From Bacteroides reticulotermitis JCM 10512 (GTDB taxonomy: Bacteria; Bacteroidota; Bacteroidia; Bacteroidales; Bacteroidaceae): a stretch of DNA of 64,000 nucleotides. A model generated the notes under the pieces. That model worked only from the letters and a program-made list of their open reading frames with translations, made no database searches and was not told where the DNA came from. The translations under genes and the position numbers were made by a program. Shown piece after piece: positions 34,816 through 45,241 of the stretch. Within the stretch, counting starts at the first letter, position 1. Every line of letters begins with the position of its first letter. The stretch covers positions 1-64,000 of the forward strand of contig NZ_BAIV01000025.1 in assembly GCF_000517545.1 (NCBI RefSeq). Direction: 5' to 3'.

Positions 34816-36648
34816 ATGAAAAGTTTATATAAGAAAATAGCCTGTTGCTTTCTCCTATCAGCCGCATTGCTTATGCAATCTTGCTCGCTGGAAGAAAGCA
34901 ATCCCGCCGGTTTTAACAAAGAAAATCTGGCGACTTCTACCGAAGGATATGAAACGTTGATCAATCAGTGTTATTTTGCTTTGGAAAGATACTTCTATGG
35001 TGCCTCTGACTGGATGTCTTTGACGGAAGGAGATACAGATCTCTGGACATACAAAGCCAATCAATCGACAAGTTACACGGAATGGTTCTGGTTTTTTGCC
35101 GGTACATCGCCAAACACTACTTATACGAATAACTGGTGGAATGGAACGTATGACGGAATCGGCTCGTGCAATGAAGCAATTGCGTTGGGAGATCTTCCAC
35201 CCTATCCGACAGAGGAGGAACGGAACTCTCGAATAGCCGAAGCACGCTTTCTGAGAGCTATTTATTATTTCAATGCCGTAGAGCAATTCGGAGGAGTAAC
35301 TATGCTTACCAAACCTGAAACGACAGTTAATTTCTCTCCCACACGTACCGATCCGATGACCATTTATAAAGAAGTGATTTTACCGGATTTGAGATTCGCC
35401 GCCGAATGGTTGACGGTAGGGACACATGCAACAACCACTACACCCACTAAAAAAGCTGCTCTCGGTTTTCTGGCAAAGGCTTGTCTGCAAACTTATGAGT
35501 ATGAAAGTACCGAATACCTGCAAGAGGCATTGGACACGGCTCTCAAACTTATAACCGATAGCGAATCGGGAGGAGGAAAGTACAACACCTATATGTATCC
35601 TTCGTATAGCGAAGTGTTCGAGGAAAGTAATAATTGGGAAAACAAAGAGGCTCTCTGGAAACACCGTTGGTATGCGGGAACAGACGGACATGGATCGAGT
35701 AACGGCAATTATAAACTGAACCGGAATGATGAATGCTTCCTCTGTGATATCAATAAATTCGGAGCTCGAGAAGATAATCAGGAAACACGCCTTACTTGGG
35801 AGGGCTGTGTTAGCGGCAACTTCATGCCTACGCAACATTTATTGAGTTTGTATGTACAGAATGACGGGACATTAGATCCTCGCTTTCATCAGTCTTTCAC
35901 AACACAGTGGGATGCGAACAAGAACTACAGTTGGGACGAAAGTGCCGTGCATATGTACGACAAGCATGAATCGGTAATAGGTAAGGCCGTGAATAAGGGT
36001 GATTTGGCTATCCGATTCATAATGCCTCAGGACGAAGATTATGAATCGGAGAAGCAAAACGAGCACAACTCCGGTTATCTGTTGGTTGATTATAAACAAG
36101 TATACAATAACGAAAAGAAGCACGTAAGCATGAACTACTCATATACAAATACCGTTGGGAATTATAAAGACGATGGCACAAACGAGAACCTGTTCCGTTA
36201 CTATTATCCGGCATTAAATAAGCATAACAGCAGTCGATATTATGTAGCGAATGCTTCTAAGAAAAGGAATGGTAATTTGAATGCCACGTTTATGATGCGC
36301 ATGTCGGAAGTGTATCTGATTGCCGCAGAAGCCGACATCTACGTGAATGGAGGAGCTAATGCACTAAAGTATATCAATAAGGTTCGCACCCGCGCGGAGG
36401 CAAATCCACTAACAGGTAGCGTAACCATCCGCGACGTATTGGATGAGAGAGGGCGTGAGTTATGCGGTGAGTATTGTCGTTTCTATGATTTAAAACGAAC
36501 CGGAATGTTTAAGAACTCCGACTATCTAACGAATACGCATCCTGACTTAGCACGTTTTTTCAATCCTAATTATGCCTTGCGCCCCATATCGACAACCTTC
36601 ACAGCCACTATTATTAACGGCAGTGAATATCAGAATCCGGGCTACTAA
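34816..36648 (+). CDS. SusD/RagB-like glycan-binding lipoprotein
   Basis: 610 aa. Lipoprotein signal with Cys in LLMQSCSLEESNP (about residue 23). The SusD fold shows ARFLRAIYYFNAVEQFGGV (TPR helices) and a C-terminal RGRELCGEYCRFYDLKRTGM region with LRPIST near the end, all family marks. It binds glycans on the cell surface and caps the SusC barrel. It directly follows the SusC-like gene and a strong terminator follows it. Confidence 0.95.
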   Translation: MKSLYKKIACCFLLSAALLMQSCSLEESNPAGFNKENLATSTEGYETLINQCYFALERYFYGASDWMSLTEGDTDLWTYKANQSTSYTEWFWFFAGTSPNTTYTNNWWNGTYDGIGSCNEAIALGDLPPYPTEEERNSRIAEARFLRAIYYFNAVEQFGGVTMLTKPETTVNFSPTRTDPMTIYKEVILPDLRFAAEWLTVGTHATTTTPTKKAALGFLAKACLQTYEYESTEYLQEALDTALKLITDSESGGGKYNTYMYPSYSEVFEESNNWENKEALWKHRWYAGTDGHGSSNGNYKLNRNDECFLCDINKFGAREDNQETRLTWEGCVSGNFMPTQHLLSLYVQNDGTLDPRFHQSFTTQWDANKNYSWDESAVHMYDKHESVIGKAVNKGDLAIRFIMPQDEDYESEKQNEHNSGYLLVDYKQVYNNEKKHVSMNYSYTNTVGNYKDDGTNENLFRYYYPALNKHNSSRYYVANASKKRNGNLNATFMMRMSEVYLIAAEADIYVNGGANALKYINKVRTRAEANPLTGSVTIRDVLDERGRELCGEYCRFYDLKRTGMFKNSDYLTNTHPDLARFFNPNYALRPISTTFTATIINGSEYQNPGY

Positions 36649-36654
36649 ATAATA

Positions 36655-36693
36655 AACTAGTTGCTGTCCAGGAGGATCGGACAGCAACTAGTT
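36655..36693. terminator. Bidirectional terminator between susD and the AraC gene
   Basis: AACTAGTTGCTGTCC pairs perfectly with GGACAGCAACTAGTT around a nine-base loop. It serves convergent genes on both sides. Confidence 0.85.
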
Positions 36694-36756
36694 GTTATAG
36701 CTGTTGCTTACTGCGTCAAATCACAGCAAGGTATGCAATTCCATATCTGAGCTAAT

Positions 36757-37620
36757 CTAATTATTTCTATACTCTTTCGGCGAGACACCAACCAATCTCT
36801 TGAAGTATTTGCCGAAGAAGGACTGATTCGCAAAATTAAATTCGTCGCCGATTTGCTGAATTGTCATGTTAGTAGATTTCAAAAGAGCTTTCGCCTCCAA
36901 TATAATGTACCGGTCAATCCACTCTCCTGCCGATATGCCACTAGCTTGTTTAACAACCGAAGACATATATTTCGGTGTAAGGCATAGTTTATCTGCATAA
37001 AAGTCCAGCCCACGTTGCTCTTTGTAGTTAGTCCTGACAAGCTTAAGAAAGTCTTCCAAAAGCATCTCGCTCCTATTGGTCGGTTTTTCAGATAGATTGT
37101 GCAAAGAAGGACCAATACCGTAGAAGAATGCTATTGTCAGATGCTTGGCTATTTCAAACCGATTTATATTAGACACAGCTCTTATGACACGCTGCAACAT
37201 TGTATAATAGCTTAACATCGCATCCATTTCTCTTTCGTTAAGCGGAGTGTAGGGCTGTTTTGTCACAGAGAGGTAAGCCGAGAAGTTCTCTTTGATTTCC
37301 AGACTGGAAAGAAATTGTTTGGACATAACAATTACATAACCATCAAAATCTTCGCTGACATATTCATATTCGAGAATCTGTTCGGGCAGCATAAGGATCA
37401 TACAAGGAGCTTCGGCCGTATACGGTTTTAGATTTATCTTGCCTCTTGTCACCCCCTTCGTACAAATAAGGGCAGAAAGCACATTGATCTTAAAAGGGTA
37501 ATTCGGCAGCGGAGATAAGAAAGGCTTATCTAAAAGGAAGACATCATCTCCGATATGGTCCACGCCGGCTAACTCTTCCACTTGCTTTTTCCAATCGAAC
37601 TTCTTAATAACATTTGCCAT
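36757..37620 (-). CDS. AraC-family transcriptional regulator
   Basis: 287 aa from the ATG at 37620. An N-terminal cupin-like sensor (residues 1-170) is followed by two C-terminal HTHs (LDFYADKLCLTPKYMSSVVK; MTIQQIGDEFNFANQSFFGK) and the ending GVSPKEYRN. It is divergent from the outer-membrane gene at 37770 and convergent with susD, so it most likely controls the former. Two earlier in-frame ATGs (37653, 37629) lie at or before the -7 box or very close to it. Confidence 0.9.
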   Translation of the reverse strand: MANVIKKFDWKKQVEELAGVDHIGDDVFLLDKPFLSPLPNYPFKINVLSALICTKGVTRGKINLKPYTAEAPCMILMLPEQILEYEYVSEDFDGYVIVMSKQFLSSLEIKENFSAYLSVTKQPYTPLNEREMDAMLSYYTMLQRVIRAVSNINRFEIAKHLTIAFFYGIGPSLHNLSEKPTNRSEMLLEDFLKLVRTNYKEQRGLDFYADKLCLTPKYMSSVVKQASGISAGEWIDRYIILEAKALLKSTNMTIQQIGDEFNFANQSFFGKYFKRLVGVSPKEYRNN

Positions 37621-37639
37621 ACTGAACATATTTATCCAA

Positions 37640-37647
37640 CAAATATA
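37640..37647 (-). promoter_or_regulatory. -7 box TATATTTG for the AraC gene
   Basis: It matches TAnnTTTG on the minus strand, 20 bases before the chosen start. Confidence 0.5.
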
Positions 37648-37734
37648 GATCAATAAGTCCTATTATTAAAGCCCAATAAGAGTAAACGGCTAAGATTTTA
37701 TCCGTTTGACCTTTTTTAGCCCTAATGAGGCCAA

Positions 37735-37742
37735 TACCTTTG
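37735..37742 (+). promoter_or_regulatory. -7 box TACCTTTG for the outer-membrane protein gene
   Basis: It matches TAnnTTTG, 28 bases before the ATG at 37770, in the divergent region shared with the AraC gene. Confidence 0.6.
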
Positions 37743-37769
37743 CGCCATCATAAACAGAAGAATTAAAAG

Positions 37770-38759
37770 ATGAAAAAGATCACATTTCTATTGATAATCG
37801 TATGGATGAGTCAGGCATCAACCCTGATAGCTCAAGTATCAAAACCTGATACACTCGTTCAGGAAATTAGAAGTTATGTAGCCCGCAACTTCTCCCAAGC
37901 CCGTACATTCAATTTATATTGGGAAACAGGTCCTTCTCACGATTATACGCTCAAACGGAACGGGCAGGAGATCGAAAACGGAAAGATGCGAGATATGCAC
38001 ACGATCAAGTTTAGTGTGAATGTTCCGATACTCTTACTCAAGAATTTTTCGCTATACACAAACGGGCAAGCTAACTTTTACAAGTTTGAAGCACGTAATA
38101 ACGCCACAGGAGAAATCTCGTCCTTATATTCTGAAAATGAGGGAGCCTACAATTACTATAAAGGAGGACTAAGCGCAACCTATCGCACGAAAATTGCAGG
38201 GAAACCACTTATTCTAAACGCAAACATATCGGGTGACGGATGGAATGAAGGCTTTGAGAAAATAGAAGGATCATTCTCGGCCATCGTAATGTTAAAGAAC
38301 ACGTCGACAAGCCGCTTCAGCATCGGACTATATGGTATGACTCTCTACAATCAAGTACCTGCACTACCAATTATTTCTTATTGGCACCAATTCAACCCTC
38401 AACTGAGTGTCGACATTACTTTGCCAAGCCAAGTGCATTTGCGCTACCAGTTCAACAGCAATCACCGCCTTTCTTTAGGCGCACAAATGGAAAGCGAACG
38501 TTTCTACATAAAGCCAGCTATAGAAGACTTATCGCAAACGTATCTCCACAGTACAGCAACCATCAAACCGGAAATAGTCTATGAATTTATCATCAACAAA
38601 CATTTCTACCTGATTGCCCGTGGAGGAGGATCAGCCTTACTTCAAAGCGGCTTATATAAAACCAATCGAAAAGGTATAGATGGCGACCCTTTAGTCGAGT
38701 TTAACCGCTCCATACAACCGTTCTTCAATCTAGGATTCTCATACAATCTGTTCAAATGA
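37770..38759 (+). CDS. Putative outer-membrane beta-barrel protein (DUF6268-like)
   Basis: 329 aa. Signal peptide ends around TLIAQ (residue 22). The body is made of alternating hydrophobic/polar strands with many aromatic and Gly residues and ends in LGFSYNLFK with terminal Phe-Lys, typical of an outer-membrane barrel. Family assignment to DUF6268 is tentative. It is divergent from the AraC regulator. Substrate unknown. Confidence 0.65.
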   Translation: MKKITFLLIIVWMSQASTLIAQVSKPDTLVQEIRSYVARNFSQARTFNLYWETGPSHDYTLKRNGQEIENGKMRDMHTIKFSVNVPILLLKNFSLYTNGQANFYKFEARNNATGEISSLYSENEGAYNYYKGGLSATYRTKIAGKPLILNANISGDGWNEGFEKIEGSFSAIVMLKNTSTSRFSIGLYGMTLYNQVPALPIISYWHQFNPQLSVDITLPSQVHLRYQFNSNHRLSLGAQMESERFYIKPAIEDLSQTYLHSTATIKPEIVYEFIINKHFYLIARGGGSALLQSGLYKTNRKGIDGDPLVEFNRSIQPFFNLGFSYNLFK

Positions 38760-38979
38760 TCAATTAGCTTCAATAGTGTATGAGAGAGTTCTCTAAATAG
38801 TAGAAAGACCAAAGGCTTACCGAAACGATGCATAAGCACAGTCTGAACTGCGCCCTTGCTAAAATAATTATTATGAAATTTGGCGATATTGATTAGTTCT
38901 ATTATCTTGCGTCGGATTTCAGAATCACGTGCATAATCGTAATGAAGTCTTTTATAACATAATACTAAATCAAAGAAGT

Positions 38980-39138
38980 ATGTCTTTAATTAGAGTTCTT
39001 CTCTCTATCATCTTCCCTCCCCTTGCCGTATTTGACAAAGGTTGCGGTTCAATAATCATCGTGCTTATTCTCACGTTAGCCGGATGGATTCCGGGTGTAA
39101 TCGCCGCATTAATTATATTGAATAACACGAACAAGTAA
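38980..39138 (+). CDS. YqaE/Pmp3 family small membrane protein
   Basis: 52 aa. Two membrane helices separated by a short turn, with the signature IFPPLAVFDKGCG and LAGWIPGVIAALIIL. The family is linked to membrane potential and salt stress. The ATG at 38980 is preferred to an earlier in-frame ATG at 38929, which would add 17 polar residues. 38760-38979 holds no other gene. Confidence 0.85.
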   Translation: MSLIRVLLSIIFPPLAVFDKGCGSIIIVLILTLAGWIPGVIAALIILNNTNK

Positions 39139-39220
39139 CTCGTCATCCCAATGGCTCTCTATAATGTTCGTTTCATAAACTGAAACCATCGGAAGAGTAA
39201 TAAGCTATCGCAGAAATCAC

Positions 39221-39228
39221 TATATTTG
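39221..39228 (+). promoter_or_regulatory. -7 box TATATTTG four bases before a start codon
   Basis: It matches TAnnTTTG. The ATG at 39233 follows four bases later, so the transcript would be leaderless or nearly so. Confidence 0.6.
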
Positions 39229-39232
39229 CAGC

Positions 39233-39565
39233 ATGAAACATTTATCTCTCATATTAGCTATGGGCGTATTACTACTATCAGTAATGCCTTGTTGCCTTGA
39301 AGATAAATGTCTGTCTACCCACATAAGCGCTTTGAGTACGGGAGACGACGACGCATGTAATAGTTGTGATGACTGTGCCGATAACGGCTACGATTGCTGT
39401 TCGCCCTTTCTGCATTGCAATACGTGCACCGGATTTCCGGAAGCTCGTTTCTATAATCCCATAACAGTAATAGTAGGTTCAGTATCTGATTGCATTACAG
39501 CCTATGTAGTGAAAGGTAATCTCCCTGCTTTCATCTCTTCAATCTGGCAGCCGCCACAAGCATAA
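39233..39565 (+). CDS. DUF6660 family cysteine-rich exported protein
   Basis: 110 aa. Signal peptide (residues 1-20), then many cysteines in pairs: PCCLEDKC, CNSCDDCADNGYDCC and FLHCNTCTGF. The arrangement suggests metal binding or disulphides in the periplasm. DUF6660 genes are found upstream of TonB receptors, as here (115-base gap), and often with metal uptake. The TATATTTG box sits four bases before the start codon. Confidence 0.8.
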   Translation: MKHLSLILAMGVLLLSVMPCCLEDKCLSTHISALSTGDDDACNSCDDCADNGYDCCSPFLHCNTCTGFPEARFYNPITVIVGSVSDCITAYVVKGNLPAFISSIWQPPQA

Positions 39566-39679
39566 ACACCTATTCCTTTACAGACCAAACAGGATCTGTA
39601 TTTTGTTACGATGATGCATGCTTTGCATTGTCGCAACCTTTATGCTATTTCTTATGGAAGATTTAAAACATTGATCAGA

Positions 39680-41857
39680 ATGAAAATGAAATATATACTG
39701 ACGCTATTCTTAGCCTTCAGCGGCTCTGTTATTCTTGCACAAAACACGCTGAGAGTCAAATTAATAGATTGCGAGACAGGAGAGCCGCTAATCGGTGCGA
39801 ATGTGGTACTGCAAAATACCTCAAACGGAACATCCTCTAATACGGAAGGTTTAGCGATACTTGCTAATATGCCCAATGGCAAACAGAAAGTTCAAATTAC
39901 TTATACGGGGTATGAGAAGACAATTAAGCAGTTCGTATTCCCGCTGGAATCGGATGAGCCTATTGTTATCAAAGTCGAGCCTAACGAAGAGGCATTGCAG
40001 GAAGTAGTGATAGCTTCCACACGAGGTACCCGGACCTTTAAAGATATTCCAAGCCGTATTGAGTTTATAAATGACGAAGAGTTAGGCGAGAAGGGAGTCA
40101 TGAAACCCGGCGATATCCGCATGCTTCTCAATGAAAGCACAGGTATTATGACGCAACAGACATCAGCGATATCGGGCAACTCGTCCATTCGTATTCAGGG
40201 TTTGGACGGTAGATATACCCAGATTTTAAAAGACGGTTTCCCCGTATTCTCGGGTGCGGCAAGCGGATTAGGCTTGTTGCAGACTCCACCTCTCGACTTA
40301 AAGCAAGTTGAAATAATAAAAGGCTCATCTTCCACGTTATACGGTGGAGGTGCCATTGCGGGGCTGGTAAACCTTATTTCGAAAACGCCCGAAGAAAAGA
40401 GGGACTTTTCGATACATCTGAATGGTACCACCGGCAAGGGACTTGACGTGAACAGTTTCTTCGGTCAGAAGTTCCAGAAGATAGGTACTACCGTGTTTGC
40501 ATCTTACAACCGGAATTGGGCATACGACCCGTCGGATGTGGGCTTTACCGCAATTCCTAAGTTCGATCGGTTTGTACTCAATCCGAAGTTATTCGTATAC
40601 CTGTCCGACCAGACCGATTTTAATATCGGTATAAACTCGATGATCGAAAACCGTCTGGGTGGTGATATGAAGTATGTAGAAGGTAAAGCTGACGAGGCGC
40701 ATTCGTATTTTGAGCGCAATAAGACACAGAGACATTCAAGCCAAATGACATTTGAACATCGCTTTGATGAACATAACAAATTGGATGTGAAGAACAGTCT
40801 AACTTACTTCAGCCGTAAGATCGAGATTCCCGAATTCAAGTTTGACGGCAAACAGTTCTCGTCTTTCTCGGAAGTATCGTATACACATACGCAAGAGCGA
40901 ACAGAATGGGTAACGGGTGCGAATGTCTGGACAGATAAGTTTACCGAAAAGAAGCTGACCGATTTCCCGCTTCGTAACTACAACATGACCACGCTCGGGC
41001 TGTTTGTACAAAACAACACTAAAGTAACCGATTGGATGAATCTCGAAAGTGGATTGCGAACCGACTACATCATCGATTATGGGGTAGCAGTATTACCCCG
41101 CATATCGTCTCTCTTCAAGATAACAGATCAATTCTCGTCTCGCGTCGGTGGCGGATTCGGTTATAAAGCGCCTACCATCTTCTCGGAGGATAGCGAACGC
41201 AGACAGTTCCAAAACGTGTTACCCATTAATGACAACCAGAACAAGCTGGAGAAAAGCTATGGAGCGAATATCGACTTCACCTACAAAACCGGTTTGTTCA
41301 ACGATCAGATCTTCCTGAGCATAAACCAATTGTTCTTTTATACCTACCTGAAAAACCCGCTTGAGCTGCAAGCTGCGGATAACGACCGTTGGCAGTTTAC
41401 TAACATCGACGGTCATGTGGACAGTAAAGGCGCTGAGACGAATATGAAGTTAACCTACAAGGACTTCGGCTTCTTCCTCGGATACACCTATACAGACGCA
41501 AAGGTTACGGACAATGGTAAAACTTATCAGAAGACACTAACCCCGAAGCACAAGATCAATTCAGTCTTGATGTATGAGGTAGAAGACAAATGGAAGATCG
41601 GACTGGAAGCCTATTACACGGCGAAGCAGAACTTGAATGATGGGCAGACAGGCAAGAGTTATCTTATTTGCGGACTAATGGTGCAGCGGATTTGGGAGAA
41701 GTTCTCTCTATACACAAACTTCGAGAACTTTACCGACCGAAGACAAACCCGGTTCGATACCATTCATACGGGATCGATGACCAAACCCGAGTTTCGGGAT
41801 ATTTACGCGCCACTGGACGGCTTTGTACTAAATGCCGGTATCATCATCAAACTGTAG
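39680..41857 (+). CDS. TonB-dependent receptor
   Basis: 725 aa from the ATG at 39680. Signal peptide ends at VILAQ. A carboxypeptidase-like domain (LIDCETGEPLIGANVVLQNT), TonB-box-like LQEVVIASTRGTRTFKDIPS, the plug (IRIQGLDGRYTQILKDGFPV; GSSSTLYGGGAIAGLVNLIS) and the barrel ending VLNAGIIIKL follow. The length and single short N-terminal domain fit the BtuB/CirA-type group instead of SusC. With the upstream DUF6660 Cys-rich protein, a metal or metal-complex substrate is plausible, not proven. An ORF start at 39611 lacks a signal peptide. Confidence 0.9.
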   Translation: MKMKYILTLFLAFSGSVILAQNTLRVKLIDCETGEPLIGANVVLQNTSNGTSSNTEGLAILANMPNGKQKVQITYTGYEKTIKQFVFPLESDEPIVIKVEPNEEALQEVVIASTRGTRTFKDIPSRIEFINDEELGEKGVMKPGDIRMLLNESTGIMTQQTSAISGNSSIRIQGLDGRYTQILKDGFPVFSGAASGLGLLQTPPLDLKQVEIIKGSSSTLYGGGAIAGLVNLISKTPEEKRDFSIHLNGTTGKGLDVNSFFGQKFQKIGTTVFASYNRNWAYDPSDVGFTAIPKFDRFVLNPKLFVYLSDQTDFNIGINSMIENRLGGDMKYVEGKADEAHSYFERNKTQRHSSQMTFEHRFDEHNKLDVKNSLTYFSRKIEIPEFKFDGKQFSSFSEVSYTHTQERTEWVTGANVWTDKFTEKKLTDFPLRNYNMTTLGLFVQNNTKVTDWMNLESGLRTDYIIDYGVAVLPRISSLFKITDQFSSRVGGGFGYKAPTIFSEDSERRQFQNVLPINDNQNKLEKSYGANIDFTYKTGLFNDQIFLSINQLFFYTYLKNPLELQAADNDRWQFTNIDGHVDSKGAETNMKLTYKDFGFFLGYTYTDAKVTDNGKTYQKTLTPKHKINSVLMYEVEDKWKIGLEAYYTAKQNLNDGQTGKSYLICGLMVQRIWEKFSLYTNFENFTDRRQTRFDTIHTGSMTKPEFRDIYAPLDGFVLNAGIIIKL

Positions 41858-41890
41858 AAAGAGAATGATCTCTTTTAATGTATAAAACAG

Positions 41891-41936
41891 ATCGTTTCAT
41901 CCGGGTGAGGGATTCGCCTCATCCGGACGAAACGAT
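41891..41936. terminator. Bidirectional terminator between the TonB receptor and a small gene
   Basis: ATCGTTTCATCCGGGTGAGG pairs with the complementary arm CTCATCCGGACGAAACGAT across a short loop, with a few mismatches. It separates convergent genes. Confidence 0.8.
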
Positions 41937-41939
41937 TTA

Positions 41940-42122
41940 TCACTCTTCTCCTTTATGTTTCCGTTTACGGGTATAAAGTTTCTTCGACTGATGCACACGG
42001 CTAACGGAATGAAATCCCGGGCCAAGCAGTTCTTGCTCACCAAGTCGGTTACCCTTTCTGGCAGCCTTTATATAATCATCCATCGACAGGCTTTTCTGGT
42101 TTTGTTTCTTACGTACTTTCAT
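41940..42122 (-). CDS. Small basic conserved Bacteroides protein
   Basis: 60 aa: very basic, MKVRKKQNQKSLSMDDYIKA then ARKGNRLGEQELLG, ending in a Lys/Arg-rich tail (KKLYTRKRKHKGEE). No known domain. The start at 42122 is chosen because a -7 box lies at 42173-42180; the longer reading frame to 42272 would run through that promoter. Might bind nucleic acid by charge. Confidence 0.6.
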   Translation of the reverse strand: MKVRKKQNQKSLSMDDYIKAARKGNRLGEQELLGPGFHSVSRVHQSKKLYTRKRKHKGEE

Positions 42123-42172
42123 CGTTCTTCTTTCTAATCGGATATCCAAATACTCTCTTTTATTTTGCCTAG

Positions 42173-42180
42173 CAAAGATA
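42173..42180 (-). promoter_or_regulatory. -7 box TATCTTTG for the small basic protein
   Basis: It matches TAnnTTTG on the minus strand, about 50 bases upstream of the start at 42122. Confidence 0.5.
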
Positions 42181-42285
42181 ATAGAAGAATAGATAACAGA
42201 CAAGTTTCTCACCACACGGTCTATCTTTCGAGCGTTGGGGTAAGCAAGCGATAACAAAGCATGCAACAGCAATCAGGCTGCCACA

Positions 42286-44540
42286 CTAGGCAAGTTGCAA
42301 CATCGTACGCACCTTTTCTCTTTCGCCTACCACCCAGACCAAATCATTCAGTTCGAAGGTTGTGTCCTTACTTAAAGAGATTAATTCATCATTACGTTCG
42401 ATGGCTACCACCAGACTGTTGAATTTCTCACCAATCTGCGAAGCAATGACTGTTTTTCCCAGGAAGGGGAAACTATCATCCACCGTAAACGAATGGAGAT
42501 CGACCTCTTTAGACGATTCTGTCTTTTGCTGTCCGGCAGGAACCACTTCCATTTGTTCACGGAACCGGGCCAACTGATCGTCCGTACCCACAGCCACCAC
42601 TTGATCTTGCGGATAGAAGCATTCGTCCCCGCTCGGTATCTGAATCTTCACATCTCCACGGATGATCTTGACAATGTTAATCCCAAACTTCTCACGCAGA
42701 GCAAGTGTAGACAACGGTTTGCCGACCAATTGCGAATAAGGTGAAACCTCAATGGGAAGCAGGTGAATATCTTTTTCACTAAACTCATCGTGGAAACTCG
42801 ACTTTAACGGCGAACGTTTTCTCATGGCCGTCTCCCGTTCATTCAGGTTAGTCAGGAAATGAGATTCAATCTTAGAGTACTGATTCAGATTGCTCCGGAA
42901 AAGCAAAATGAATATCAGAACAGCCACCGCGATTATAATCCCCACCCCATAATTCAACTGGAGATAGTAGATCAGGACGGCAGATACAAACACAATGGCA
43001 ATCGTGATACGCGACAAAACCAAAGCGACCAAACGACCGCGGTTATACTTACTATCCTTCCAAAGACTCATAAACAGATTGGGCGAATTGTATTTGTTGG
43101 ATATCAACGCCCACAAGAAAGGCGCCATTAGCAGCAGCGTTCCTACGCTGACTCCCACCCTTCCCCAGAAAGAGATAGAATCGACCCTGTTTTGAATCAT
43201 CGGATAGACAACGTGAATAGAAAGCAGCAAGATAGCGGTCAGCAATACCGTATAGATTACTCCCTTCCCGAGATGAGCCTTAAATAGCTTCTTCCAGTCG
43301 CTATCGTGATTCACCGTTTTCTTTCCCGAAGTATAACTTGCCAGAAAATCTTTCGCCCGAGGCGGAAGAACCTTATAAAGCCATTCGCTGAACGGTTCCG
43401 CCAAGCGAATAAAGTAAGGAGTCGTAAACGTGGTGATAACCGATACCGCTACGATAATCGGATACACATAATCGTCGAGTACCTTTAAAGAGACACCTAA
43501 CGCAGCGATAATAAAGGCGAACTCACCAATCTGCGCCAAGCTGAAGCCGGACTTAATAGAAGTCTTCAACGGCTGCCCGGACAGCAAAACCCCAAACGTG
43601 GAGAAAGTCGCCTTACCGAATATAGTGACCAACGTGATAATGATGATCGGCCAGGAATAGTCTATCAACACAGCCGGATTAACCAACATACCGACCGACA
43701 CAAAGAAGATCGCACCAAATAAATCCTTAACAGGCTGAATGATGTGTTCGATATGTTCCGCCTCTACGGTTTCGGCCAGAATAGAACCCATAATGAACGC
43801 TCCCAGAGCAGCCGAGAAGCCTGTTTTAGTTGCCAGAACGACCATTCCCAAACAAAGTCCCAAAGCAATGATAAGCAAAGTCTCATTATTCATCAGCTTC
43901 CTCGTTTTCTTCAGGAAAGCCGGTATTAAAAATATTCCGATCAGGAACCAGAGAATAAGGAAGAACCCCACTTTCAGGATGCTCATAAACAACTCCTCGC
44001 CTACAAACTCCTGACTAACTGCCATCGTAGAGAGAAGAACCATCATCAAGATGGCAATTAAATCCTCGACTACCAGCGTACCGAACACAATGGTCGTAAA
44101 GTGTTGTTTCCTTAGTCCTAAATCATCGAACGCCTTAATGATGATCGTTGTAGACGACATCGACAGCATTCCTCCAAGGAAGATCGAGTCCATCACCGAC
44201 CAAGAGAGTAAACGCCCCACCAGAAAACCGACAATCAACATGGTGATGACCTCGGTTATAGCCGTTATAAAGGCGGAAGAGCTACATTGACCAATTTCTT
44301 AAAACTAAATTCCAGTCCGAGGGCAAAGAGTAGAAAGACAACTCCGATTTCGGCCCAGATGTTGACACTCTCCATGTCTACCACCGTCGGGAAGATGTTG
44401 ATATAAGGTCCGGCCAGTAGTCCGGCTACAATATACCCCAGCACCAGGGGCTGTTTTAACCATTTAAAAATTAAAGTTATTACTCCTGCCGATATCAAAA
44501 TCAGCGCAAGATCTGTTATAAGAGTTGGTAAATGAGACAT
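42286..44540 (-). pseudogene. CPA2 (KefB/C-type) cation:proton antiporter with TrkA-C domain, one apparent 1-base deletion
   Basis: About 751 aa when joined. Twelve or more helices include VLGYIVAGLLAGPY, GVVFLLFALGLEFS, SSTTIIIKAFDDLGL and AFIMGSILAET. A cytoplasmic TrkA-C region follows (VGKPLSTLALREKFGINIV; ending VWVVGEREKVRTMLQLA). The frame is lost at 44278-44284: minus-strand GTAGCTCT reads in frame as GTAGGCTCT (VNVGSSAFITAITEVITML). A G dropped from a GG pair fits the pattern elsewhere. It exchanges K+ or Na+ for H+. Start at 44540 (MSHLPTLITDLAL) and -7 box at 44573. Confidence 0.85.
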
Positions 44541-44572
44541 GCAATTTATGTTTATTAGTAATTGGGAATACA

Positions 44573-44580
44573 CAAAGATA
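44573..44580 (-). promoter_or_regulatory. -7 box TATCTTTG for the antiporter
   Basis: It matches TAnnTTTG on the minus strand, 33 bases before the start at 44540. Confidence 0.55.
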
Positions 44581-44782
44581 GGAAACCACCCTTGGAGAAC
44601 TAATTTAACTTATTATTAAATAAAGTTTTTTATTATTTATTTAATGCTTTTCTTCCCTCTTTTGTTCAAAATAGAACTTTTAATAAAGTTTACACTTCGG
44701 TTTATTACATTTATCAGCCTATTTCTTTGTACTTCTTAAACTTCAGCTTATTTTTGTTGTATCCTAAATAAAAGAAAAAACT

Positions 44783-45217
44783 ATGCTTTCAGATTTCAAT
44801 TATCAATCCGTGCCTTATGGCTTTAGTCATTGCCTCAACGGACAATGCAAACACGCAACCGAGTGTCTGCACTATCAAGTAGCACTCCATGTACCTACCG
44901 AATGCCGGTCTTTCACACTGATCAATCCGGCCTACACAACTTCGGACAACGGAGACTGCCCGTGCTTCACTTCCGACCAACCCCTGCGTTTTGCCCGGGG
45001 AATTACTCATTTACTGGATAACATGACTCACAGCAACGCCCTCGCGGTGAAGCAAAAGATGCTTGCCCACTTCGGGAGGAACACATTCTACCGTATCAAC
45101 CGGAAAGAGCGTGCCATCAGTCCGAGCGAACAGCAGTACATCCGTCAGATATTCAAAGACAAAGGCCTCGACACAGAGCCTGTATACGATGAATACATCA
45201 AAGGATATGACTGGTAA
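44783..45217 (+). CDS. DUF6078 family protein
   Basis: 144 aa. Cysteine and histidine pattern C-x5-C-x4-C near the N-terminus (FSHCLNGQCKHATECLHYQ) and a conserved GDCPCF site (near residue 55) suggest metal binding. The C-terminal half is helical and basic. The family is common in Bacteroides and of unknown function. No signal peptide, so probably cytoplasmic. Confidence 0.8.
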   Translation: MLSDFNYQSVPYGFSHCLNGQCKHATECLHYQVALHVPTECRSFTLINPAYTTSDNGDCPCFTSDQPLRFARGITHLLDNMTHSNALAVKQKMLAHFGRNTFYRINRKERAISPSEQQYIRQIFKDKGLDTEPVYDEYIKGYDW

Positions 45218-45241
45218 GCTCCGGGGAAAGGAGTTGTTTCA

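Noticed and set aside
42122-42272. Longer start for the small basic protein
   Set aside because: The added N-terminus would be encoded across the -7 promoter box and looks unlike the rest.
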